Assembly (NCBI GenBank): GCA_003648845.1
Contig: QMQA01000006.1
Coordinates: 1-13,571, forward strand
Origin: Candidatus Aerophobota bacterium
GTDB taxonomy: Bacteria > Aerophobota > Aerophobia > Aerophobales > B3-G15
Length of the DNA: 13,571 nt
Reading direction: 5' to 3'
The notes under the pieces were generated by a model. The model saw only the letters and a list, made by a program, of their open reading frames with translations. It was not told the origin of the DNA and did no database searches. Position 1 is the stretch's first letter; each line of letters opens with the position of its first letter. Of this stretch, positions 1 through 6,543 are shown in pieces. The position numbers and the translations under genes are program-made.

Positions 1-1
1 A

Positions 2-79
2 GCCGGTGAGAGATTGAAAAAATATGGGTATAAATTAACCCCTCTTTTTACCAGGAATGACCTTGAATTGTTAGAATAG
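2..79 (+). CDS. C-terminal end of a gene, probably orotate phosphoribosyltransferase (partial)
   Basis: An open frame enters from the left edge and ends at TAG 77-79, giving 25 residues that begin AGERLKKYGYKL and end LFTRNDLELLE. A Lys-rich helix, a G-Y/I-K-L strand, a leucine-phenylalanine-threonine turn and a closing acidic-leucine helix are what orotate phosphoribosyltransferases (PyrE, pyrimidine synthesis) commonly show at their C-terminus. The catalytic PRPP-binding loop lies outside the window, so this rests on a short tail only. Another phosphoribosyltransferase-like protein is possible. No terminator follows; the next gene starts about 120 bp downstream on the same strand. Confidence 0.45.
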   Translation, partial: AGERLKKYGYKLTPLFTRNDLELLE

Positions 80-99
80 AAGATATGGCCAGCAAATGT

Positions 100-113
100 T
101 GAGACCTGACCCC
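100..113. other. Intergenic TGAGACCTGACCCC motif, possible mobile-element remnant
   Basis: The gap at 80-200 contains the 14-mer TGAGACCTGACCCC (GGGGTCAGGTCTCA on the other strand). From general knowledge, words of the type GGGGTCAGGTCT recur between genes in many unrelated bacteria, often near IS200/REP-type tyrosine transposase genes. Only one copy is present here and no transposase is visible, so the link to a mobile element is an inference. Apart from this motif and a weak ribosome binding site for the next gene, nothing else is seen in the gap. Confidence 0.2.
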
Positions 114-200
114 ATTCAATTATTGGAGCTTCTTCTTGAAAAAGGTTAAGCAGAGAAATGGCAATATAAGGATAGCACCCCTGTAGAGTGAGGCTATAGA

Positions 201-1784
201 TTGTGGTTTAAGAAGCCCATTGTAGGAGTTGTTATCTTTTTTATAACAGGAATTTTAGCTGGGAGGTATCTTTTTTTCTCCCCCTCTTTTGTGCTCCCCT
301 TTTACCTTACCGAAGTCGCTCTTTTAACTTTTGCCTTTTTTGCTTATCTTAGAGAAAAAGGGAAACTGAGCATCCCTTTTATTTTTGGCGGTATTTTCCT
401 GGCCGGTACCTTGCATTTTTATACCTCTTATTTTCCCTCTCCAGAAGATATTGTGAAATGTGCACCTTCCAGATCCTCGGTGTGGATAACAGGCAGGATC
501 ATTAACTCTCCTCGCTTAAGGGAAGATGGAAGGAAAAGGATAACTTTTATAATGCAGCCTTTCTGGATAGAACAGGCGACCAGAGACGGTCTAATTTCTG
601 CTACTTTCTCAGAAAAACAAATTAAGAAGAAGGTTGAGGGTAAAGTCTGGGTGACAAGTTTTTTTCCTCGTAGATACTATGGTTATGGGGATGTGGTAAG
701 AATAAGGGGAAAACTTGTCATACCCCGGGCAGCACAGAAAAAGGGTGATTTTGACTGGCAGAGATACCTGTCCTATCAGGGAATATGGACAGAGGTTACC
801 ACAGGAAAAGTGGAAGTTTTAGAAAAAGGCACAGGTAATCCTTTACTTCCTCTTGTCTTTTCCAGTAAAAACTGGCTGGAGGAAAAAATAGATAAAAATT
901 TGCCCCCTTTTTATTCCTCCATTTTAAAGGCTATTCTTTTAGGAGAGAGGGAGGGTTTACCATCCCGGATTCTCGAAAGCTTCCGCAGAACAGGCACGGC
1001 TCATGTTCTTGTTGTATCCGGCCTTCATGTAGGTCTTTTGCTTTTTATTGTATTTACCGTAGTTAGAGTTAGCGGTTTTTCTTCAAAAATTGCTTATGGT
1101 GTTGCTCTCCCAATTGTCATTTATTATGCCTTTTTAAGCGGACTACGCCCACCTATTGTTAGAGCAACTTTAATGGCTACAGTCGGAATTATCTGTTATT
1201 TTCTGGATAGAGATGTTCCTTTAATGATTATTCTCTGCCTTGCTGCACTTATTATCCTTCTTGTAAATCCTTTATCTTTATTTACAGTAAGCTTTCAATT
1301 GTCTTTCCTGGCAGTAGGAGGTATTGTTTACCTTGTTCCCTATCTTGAGAAAAAATTAAAAAGATTACCGGGTCTCTTAAGAAAACCCTTTTCAGTCTCC
1401 TTAGCTGCGCAACTTTCTCTTTTGCCTCTTTTTGCCTTTTATTTTGAACAGTTTCCTTTAATTGGAGTTGTGGCCAACTTAATAATAGTTCCTCTTGTTA
1501 CCCTGATTTTAGGACTTGGGTTTCTCTCTTTAACTCTGGCTACTTTTACGTTGCGGGTAGCTCAGCTCGCATTTAATACGAGCTGGCTTGCATTAAAGGG
1601 ACTGCTTTTTATCGTTAATTTCCTTTCTTTCTTCTGGGCACCCCGGCTTGCTCAATTTCTCTGCCCCCGGGTAAGTTCACCTTCGGTGGTAATTCTTTTT
1701 CTCTATTATGCTCTACTTATTATGCTTCCTGTTTCTCCCTTCCTTTCTTTTCGCCTCTTTGCTCGCTCTCCTGTGAGGGATTGA
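201..1784 (+). CDS. ComEC/Rec2-family competence-type membrane protein without MBL domain
   Basis: The 527-residue product is a polytopic inner-membrane protein of the ComEC/Rec2 family, which forms the DNA-translocation channel in naturally competent bacteria. An N-terminal pair of membrane segments (about 5-75) is followed by a soluble OB-like DUF4131 region (about 90-205). The Competence domain (about 235-510) carries the family signatures GTAHVLVVSGLHVGLL at 265-280 and SGLRPPIVRATLM at 313-325, then many hydrophobic helices. Many ComEC proteins are about 700-800 residues and end in a metallo-beta-lactamase nuclease domain; this one stops at 527 with a normal TGA and no trace of that domain downstream. 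The TTG start is preceded by a GTGAGG ribosome binding site at 188-193. No other competence gene is in the window, so its role in DNA uptake is unproven. Confidence 0.88.
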   Translation: MWFKKPIVGVVIFFITGILAGRYLFFSPSFVLPFYLTEVALLTFAFFAYLREKGKLSIPFIFGGIFLAGTLHFYTSYFPSPEDIVKCAPSRSSVWITGRIINSPRLREDGRKRITFIMQPFWIEQATRDGLISATFSEKQIKKKVEGKVWVTSFFPRRYYGYGDVVRIRGKLVIPRAAQKKGDFDWQRYLSYQGIWTEVTTGKVEVLEKGTGNPLLPLVFSSKNWLEEKIDKNLPPFYSSILKAILLGEREGLPSRILESFRRTGTAHVLVVSGLHVGLLLFIVFTVVRVSGFSSKIAYGVALPIVIYYAFLSGLRPPIVRATLMATVGIICYFLDRDVPLMIILCLAALIILLVNPLSLFTVSFQLSFLAVGGIVYLVPYLEKKLKRLPGLLRKPFSVSLAAQLSLLPLFAFYFEQFPLIGVVANLIIVPLVTLILGLGFLSLTLATFTLRVAQLAFNTSWLALKGLLFIVNFLSFFWAPRLAQFLCPRVSSPSVVILFLYYALLIMLPVSPFLSFRLFARSPVRD

Positions 1785-1807
1785 TGTCTTACTCTTTAAT
1801 GCCTGGT

Positions 1808-1836
1808 TTGACATTTCTTAGTTTTCAATTTATTAT
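1808..1836 (+). promoter_or_regulatory. Sigma70-type promoter for the 1866 gene
   Basis: TTGACA at 1808-1813 and TATTAT at 1831-1836 are separated by exactly 17 bp, a near-consensus housekeeping promoter. Transcription would start near 1843, about 23 bases before the ATG at 1866. It lies in the 81-bp gap after the ComEC-like gene, so the small downstream gene is probably transcribed on its own. Confidence 0.65.
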
Positions 1837-1865
1837 TGTCTCATCAGGTACCTCTGGATGGTTAA

Positions 1866-2234
1866 ATGGCTCGCAGGTATGATAATTCGGAAGAAATTTT
1901 ATCGGGAGATAACCTGGATTTAAAAAAACTGGATAATATTCTGAGATTTATGGCCTCGAGGTTTGAAATAGTATACCTGGACTTTAGCCAGTCTGAATTT
2001 GCTCCTTACTGGGAAAGGAAAATAAAAGGCCTGGTAAGACTTGATGAGGGTACTGTTTATATCCACTCTGAGCTCTCCCGGAGAGAAAGGGAGCTAACCT
2101 GGCTGCATGAGGCTTTAAGTATATATTATTACTACAAAAAACTCTTACGTCATGATGAGGAAATAGAAAAGGAGACAGAGAGAATCTACCAGCAGGCAAA
2201 AGTTCGCTCTCTTCTCAGAAAATATGTTAACTAA
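1866..2234 (+). CDS. Small zincin-like protein with degenerate HExxH motif
   Basis: This 122-residue soluble protein has no recognised name. Near residues 75-92 it has a helix of the form ELTWLHEALSIYYYY, which looks like the metal-binding helix of small zinc-metallopeptidase-like (ImmA/IrrE-type or related) proteins, followed by a Glu-rich helix (EEIEKETERIY) where such folds supply the third ligand. The motif here reads H-E-A-L-S: the second histidine is replaced by serine (codon AGT at 2119-2121), so classical zinc catalysis is doubtful. The N-terminal half has a predicted beta segment (EIVYLDF) and a hairpin (GTVYIHSEL). The ATG start follows a weak GGATGG site and a strong promoter. The stop overlaps the end of the convergent polymerase gene by 4 bp. 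The function is unknown. Confidence 0.7.
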   Translation: MARRYDNSEEILSGDNLDLKKLDNILRFMASRFEIVYLDFSQSEFAPYWERKIKGLVRLDEGTVYIHSELSRRERELTWLHEALSIYYYYKKLLRHDEEIEKETERIYQQAKVRSLLRKYVN

Positions 2235-4660
2235 AATAAACTCTCTCCCAGGAGCTTATCCCTTGTAACTTTGAGCACCTGAAGAACGCGCAGGGCTGCC
2301 GGGACAATCTGATTTTCCACGTAATAATTTTCATCAATATCCTGGATGGTGATATCTTCTACAGGTTCAGCTCTTTCAGAGATAGAGCCCTTGCCACTGG
2401 TTATGGCAAACATAACCAGCATTCCCTCACTGACTTTTTTGCCCCGCCGTAGCATTTTTTGAGCTGCAGCTACATGAGGGCCAATCTGCTTGTAAGTAGA
2501 TAAAGGTTTGGTGAGCTGCTCGTAAATTGTGAGGTCTTTGAGAGGTATTTCTTTTTTTCTGAGTTTTTCTATTGTATTTCTTACATACTGGATAGCCTCA
2601 TCCACCTTTTTATCTTTGAGTATGTAGGTTAATACCTTACGCTGAAGCTGTTTTGCCAGGTTACACCAGTCTCTTCTAACAGTCTCCAATCCTCTTATGA
2701 GTAGATTGTCATTTTTGTCAATTAAAGCGTAACGTTTTTTAGCTGTGCCCGGAGCTGTTTCTCGGGGAATAAAAATTCCCCGCTTATATGTTCCTTGAAG
2801 TTCAAGTTCCAGGATTCCTGGAAGTTTACTGTTAATATGGTTGAGGAATTTATCTACCTCTTTGCTCAACTCTTTATCGGGAAAGGGATTTTTTATAAAG
2901 CAGGAGTCAGTATCAGCGTATACTACCGTGAGACCCTCCTTTTCCGCCTCCTGGATTGTCTGTTTGATAAAGAATCTCCCAAAAGCAGCGCAGCTTTCAG
3001 CACACTCCCTGCAGTACCACTTTGCTCCGGCAAAGGCAAACATTCCATAAATTGCGTTGGCTACTATTTTCAGGGAAAGTTGTCTTGTATCCAGAATTTT
3101 ATGTTCCAGACTATCTTTTTCGGTTTTTTTCATTCTCTGTTTTAACTCGGCTCTTTTTTGAATGAGCTCTTCAACTGTACTGGAGACAAACCCCTTTTCC
3201 TTTTTACAAAACCAGTAATCCGTTCCCGGTACCTGGTAGCTGTTTTCTCTGCCACAGGAACAATTTAAAGTTTCCGGAGAGATGTTAAATGTAGCAATTA
3301 TGCTGGGGTAAAGAGATCGAAAATCAAGAACGGCAATATTTTCATGCAAACCTGCAAGAGGTTCTTTAACAAATCCTCCTGCATAGGTGAAGGTTTTTCT
3401 TTTCTTTATATCCTCCCACTTGGGTTGATTGGGAATGATTTTCTGCATTTCCACCGCTTTTCTGGTAAGATACCATTCAGCCAGCTGACCATAGGTCATT
3501 CTGGAGATATCAAAGGGAAGTTGTCCAACTGTTTTTGACATTTCCAGGATCTGGGGCAGGAGAAGATGGGCGAGTTTAAAGGTAAGTTCAGAGTCTTTCA
3601 GACAGTACTCAGTGAGCTTACACAGGTCTTTCTTCTTTTGCCAGGCCTCAAGGAGTTCCTGATAATCCATTTCTATCTTTTTGTCTCCTAAAAGTTCGCC
3701 AGAAACAGCATCCAGGCTTAAAACCTCAGTCTGGAGATTGGGAGAGAGAATATTGTTAATAAAATTAAAAAGGTCAATGTGGATGCGACCTTTAATACGG
3801 GCCGAAGATATCCTTGCTCTTCGGGTAAATTTCATCTCTTCTCTGTCCCTTGACAGAGTCAGTTTTACCTTCTTCTGGGATGCTCTTTCCTGGATTACAG
3901 GAAAATCAAAAGAATCGCCATTGAAGGAAACAAGGATATCAGGATCATATTGATTTATAATTTCAACAAATTTTTCCAGAAGTTGTTTTTCGTCATTAAC
4001 CACTTCCACCCACGGTTGAAAATCTTCCTTTTGATAGGTTAAAACTTTCTTAAAATCTTTACCCCATAAAGAGAGCATAATTATGTTTTTTCTCCCCTGC
4101 TGCTCGTAGGTCTCTATATCAAAGGATAGAAGTTTCAAGGGGGGCAGTTTTAGTTTTTCTACTGCTTTTATCTTTTTTCCCGCAATAGCAAAATCAGCTT
4201 TGAGCCTGGTTTGTAGAGGTTCTCCTTCCACCTCAACCCAGCAACTTCCGTCTATTTTTTCATCCAGCAAAAAGCGTCGGTAGGGACTGATGGTATATTC
4301 GTACTCTTCTATTACTGAACCGCTTCCTCCTCTTTTTTTCTCAAGCTTTTTAATGCTGTCCCGGATTTTCTGGGTATCCTGGGGCAGTTGACAGAATACC
4401 TTTAAGAATTCTCTTTTCTCTCCCTTGAGATCCCTTTTTATCTTGTCTATTCTTTTTATCTTTACCTTTTCTGTTTCTAAAAGATCCTCAATCTCCCCTT
4501 TTGCTTGCTGCGGATTCTCGGCGAGAACATAAAAATAAGGCTCATGCTCAAATAAGGCTACTACATTACTCCCCTCATATGTTTTGCCGAAAAGCCTTAT
4601 TAAAGTTCTCTCTCCTTCTTTTATACAATCTGCATCCAGAAGAAAAAATTCGACTTTCAT
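2231..4660 (-). CDS. polB: Family B DNA polymerase with 3'-5' exonuclease, archaeal-like
   Basis: This 809-residue replicative or repair polymerase copies DNA and proofreads. All catalytic motifs are intact. Exo I is LSFDIETYE (D181, E183), Exo II is VSFNGDSFDFP (245-254, D252) and Exo III is YCLKD (Y352, D356). Motif A is DFRSLYPSII (446-455, D446), motif B is KIVANAIYG (531-539) and motif C is YADTDS (581-586, D583 and D585). A KKRYA motif at 641-645 and RGLETVRRDW at 657-666 follow. The palm stretch KWYCRECAES (547-556) and the cysteines at 467, 469 and 485 resemble archaeal PolB more than E. coli Pol II. The ATG start has only a weak upstream GGAT. It lies 14 bp downstream of the Ldh_2 gene, so cotranscription is possible. 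It may act in repair as Pol II does, but its cellular role is inferred. Confidence 0.95.
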   Translation of the reverse strand: MKVEFFLLDADCIKEGERTLIRLFGKTYEGSNVVALFEHEPYFYVLAENPQQAKGEIEDLLETEKVKIKRIDKIKRDLKGEKREFLKVFCQLPQDTQKIRDSIKKLEKKRGGSGSVIEEYEYTISPYRRFLLDEKIDGSCWVEVEGEPLQTRLKADFAIAGKKIKAVEKLKLPPLKLLSFDIETYEQQGRKNIIMLSLWGKDFKKVLTYQKEDFQPWVEVVNDEKQLLEKFVEIINQYDPDILVSFNGDSFDFPVIQERASQKKVKLTLSRDREEMKFTRRARISSARIKGRIHIDLFNFINNILSPNLQTEVLSLDAVSGELLGDKKIEMDYQELLEAWQKKKDLCKLTEYCLKDSELTFKLAHLLLPQILEMSKTVGQLPFDISRMTYGQLAEWYLTRKAVEMQKIIPNQPKWEDIKKRKTFTYAGGFVKEPLAGLHENIAVLDFRSLYPSIIATFNISPETLNCSCGRENSYQVPGTDYWFCKKEKGFVSSTVEELIQKRAELKQRMKKTEKDSLEHKILDTRQLSLKIVANAIYGMFAFAGAKWYCRECAESCAAFGRFFIKQTIQEAEKEGLTVVYADTDSCFIKNPFPDKELSKEVDKFLNHINSKLPGILELELQGTYKRGIFIPRETAPGTAKKRYALIDKNDNLLIRGLETVRRDWCNLAKQLQRKVLTYILKDKKVDEAIQYVRNTIEKLRKKEIPLKDLTIYEQLTKPLSTYKQIGPHVAAAQKMLRRGKKVSEGMLVMFAITSGKGSISERAEPVEDITIQDIDENYYVENQIVPAALRVLQVLKVTRDKLLGESLF

Positions 4661-4674
4661 GTTAAATCCGTTTT

Positions 4675-5754
4675 TTAATATTTTTCCTCAAATAAAGTAT
4701 TTTCCCAGGAGTCAAGTTTTATTCCGTTTGACCTCAAGGTTTCTACCATCTCGTCCCATTGATTTTTATTTACCGGGATACCTTCTTTTTTTCTTTTTTG
4801 TTCCTCTGTTAACTCAACTTCTCCTGGCACCATAACTTCTTTAAAACCTTCCATAGGGGCACAGGATTTACAATCCTGGATTAAACGATCAACTTTCTGT
4901 TTGAACTTTTCAACTCCGGCAAAACTTTCTGGATTAATAACCATCATAAAATAGCTTGCACCATAAGGGGTGGTTAGATCCCAGTAAGGCGGAATTTCTT
5001 TTCCAATCAATGATCCTGCCAGGGCTGCAGTAAATACATCCACCACAAGTCCTAAACCGTAGCCTTTGTGACCCCCCATGGGCAGTCTCACACCTTCTAA
5101 AGCTGCTTTAGGGTCAGTTGTTGGATTTCCATATTTATCCAGTGCCCATCCTTCGGGTATCTTTTCTCCCTTCCTTAGAGCCTGGATAATTTTTCCTCCA
5201 GCAACTACACTGGTTGATATGTCCAGAACCAGGGGATTATATTTTCCTGCAGGAATTGCAAAACTCATAGGGTTAGTTCCATGAACAGCTTCACGGCCAC
5301 CAAAGGGAGCAACAGTGGGAGAAGCATTGCAGAAAACCACACCTATCATATCCTTATCCAGAGCTCTTGTTGCATAATATGATGCTGTTCCAAAATGGTT
5401 ACAGTTAAAAGCCACCACGGTTGCAACAGCTGCCTTGTTTGCTTTTTCAATTGCTATTTCCATGGCCTTTACACCGGTAACAGGTCCCAGGCTCATATTT
5501 GCATCTATGAGTGCTCCGTTTTCATTTTCCTTTAATATTTTTATCCTGGCATCCGGTTTTACAATTCCTGCTCGAATTTCTTTAACCGCTCTTGTTAATG
5601 TGGGAATAAATCCGTGAGAGTCGATACCCCGCAGGCTGGCAAAAATTGCTGCATCAGCAACCGTTTCTATTTCTCCAGCTGGTACATTCAGCTGTCCGAG
5701 CACAAAAAGGTAAAATTCTCTTATCTTATCAGGTTGCACCCTCACCCTGTCCAT
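4675..5754 (-). CDS. Malate/L-lactate dehydrogenase family (Ldh_2) oxidoreductase
   Basis: This 359-residue cytoplasmic NAD(P)-dependent dehydrogenase belongs to the Ldh_2 family, whose members interconvert 2-hydroxy and 2-oxo acids (malate, lactate, ureidoglycolate, sulfolactate, 2,3-diketogulonate). Family signatures are RGIDSHGF around residue 47 (catalytic His47), NCNHFGTASYY at 117-127 (His120), PFGG and HGTNPMSFAIP at 150-168, PEGWALDKYGNPTTDP at 200-215 and GGHKGYGLG at 227-235. The length is typical. The ATG is preceded by a perfect AGGAGG 6 bp upstream, and a good promoter lies 34 bp before it. It is divergent from the XRE-cupin regulator gene, which suggests shared control with the TRAP/flavoprotein operon. 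The exact substrate cannot be read from the sequence. Confidence 0.92.
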   Translation of the reverse strand: MDRVRVQPDKIREFYLFVLGQLNVPAGEIETVADAAIFASLRGIDSHGFIPTLTRAVKEIRAGIVKPDARIKILKENENGALIDANMSLGPVTGVKAMEIAIEKANKAAVATVVAFNCNHFGTASYYATRALDKDMIGVVFCNASPTVAPFGGREAVHGTNPMSFAIPAGKYNPLVLDISTSVVAGGKIIQALRKGEKIPEGWALDKYGNPTTDPKAALEGVRLPMGGHKGYGLGLVVDVFTAALAGSLIGKEIPPYWDLTTPYGASYFMMVINPESFAGVEKFKQKVDRLIQDCKSCAPMEGFKEVMVPGEVELTEEQKRKKEGIPVNKNQWDEMVETLRSNGIKLDSWENTLFEEKY

Positions 5755-5787
5755 AAAAAGCCTCCTTATTTTATTGGGTCAATCTAA

Positions 5788-5816
5788 ATAATACAAAAAA
5801 TCTGAATGTATTGCAA
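5788..5816 (-). promoter_or_regulatory. Promoter of the Ldh_2 gene
   Basis: Reading leftward, TTGCAA (5816-5811) and TATTAT (5793-5788) are separated by 17 bp. The predicted RNA start is near 5781, about 26 bases before the ATG at 5754, leaving a short leader that contains the AGGAGG site. Confidence 0.6.
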
Positions 5817-5893
5817 GTGCTTTTTAGGCTGCAGGCATTTTCTTGTTTTCTTCCTACAGAAATTATAAGGCTTTGCTGTTACATAACATTTGC

Positions 5894-5922
5894 TTGACAA
5901 ATTATTCAGGATAATTTAAAAT
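5894..5922 (+). promoter_or_regulatory. Promoter of the XRE-cupin regulator operon
   Basis: TTGACA at 5894-5899 and TAAAAT at 5917-5922 are separated by 17 bp. Transcription would begin near 5929, about 32 bases before the TTG start at 5961. The spacer is filled by a palindrome, listed separately, so a bound repressor would occlude RNA polymerase. Confidence 0.65.
5899..5917. promoter_or_regulatory. Candidate operator palindrome in the regulator promoter
   Basis: AAATTAT (5899-5905), TCAGG and ATAATTT (5911-5917) form a perfect 7+7 bp inverted repeat with a 5-bp centre. It fits exactly between the -35 and -10 boxes and slightly overlaps both. XRE-family regulators bind such short palindromes as dimers, so autoregulation by the gene at 5961 is the simplest reading. 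A smaller palindrome, TGTTACATAACA at 5877-5888, lies just upstream. Direct binding is an inference. Confidence 0.45.
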
Positions 5923-5960
5923 ATTAAAGAGAATTCAATATAATAAAATACAGGGACAAA

Positions 5961-6533
5961 TTGAAAGAAAAAACAAGAGAAGAAAGAAAATACAATCAGT
6001 ATCTGGGTATGCGAATAAGAGAGCTAAGAGAACAGCAGGACAGGACTATCGAAGAGGTAGCAAGGGAGGCTAAAGTAAGTGCGGGTCTTATCAGCCTTAT
6101 TGAAAGAGGAAAAGTTAACCCTTCAATAAATGTATTATGGGCAATTTCACGCACCCTGAAAGTTCCAATAGGGAATTTTTTTGGTTCTGAGGAGAGCGAA
6201 AGTCCTGTTGTTAGAAGTAATGAGAGAAAACTCATAAAGACAGACAAAGGTATAGAATTTTACCTGCTGTGTCCCGACCTGACAAGAAAACTTGAAGTTC
6301 TGTATAAAGTGTTTAACCCGGGCGCAAGCACTGGCACAAGACCATATACCCATAAGGGTGAAGAGTTTGGAACTGTACTGAGTGGCAAAATTGAGGTAAC
6401 CCTGGGCAATAGAAAATATATTTTAAGAAAAGGAGACAGTATTTATTTTTCCTCAACTACCCCCCATAAAGTAGAGAATGTCGGTAAAAGAAAAGCTGTT
6501 ACTATCTGGGTTATAACTCCTCCTTCATTTTAG
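5961..6533 (+). CDS. XRE-family transcriptional regulator with C-terminal cupin domain
   Basis: This 190-residue DNA-binding regulator probably controls the surrounding catabolic genes. Residues 16-70 form a Cro/C1-type helix-turn-helix (RIRELREQQDRTIEEVA, then VSAGLISLIERGKVNPSI). Residues 115-186 form a small cupin barrel with HKGEEFGTVLSG (His131, Glu135) and TPHKVEN (His169), the usual metal or ligand pocket. Members of this family sense small metabolites through the cupin. The TTG start at 5961 has an AGGGA site 4 bp away; an in-frame ATG at 6009 is an alternative but would trim the segment before the first HTH helix. The stop codon overlaps the ribosome binding site of the next gene, so the two are cotranscribed. 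Confidence 0.92.
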   Translation: MKEKTREERKYNQYLGMRIRELREQQDRTIEEVAREAKVSAGLISLIERGKVNPSINVLWAISRTLKVPIGNFFGSEESESPVVRSNERKLIKTDKGIEFYLLCPDLTRKLEVLYKVFNPGASTGTRPYTHKGEEFGTVLSGKIEVTLGNRKYILRKGDSIYFSSTTPHKVENVGKRKAVTIWVITPPSF

Positions 6534-6543
6534 GAGTGGGAAG

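Noticed and set aside
96..149. 17-codon ORF beginning ATGTTGAGA in the gap before the ComEC-like gene
   Set aside because: It has no ribosome binding site, overlaps the recurrent intergenic word and is too short to support.
136..170. Promoter TTGAAA/TATAAG before the ComEC-like gene
   Set aside because: The spacing is 23 bp, too long for a sigma70-type promoter.
2225..2240. A terminator between the convergent 1866 gene and polB
   Set aside because: The genes overlap by 4 bp and no stem followed by a T-run is visible.
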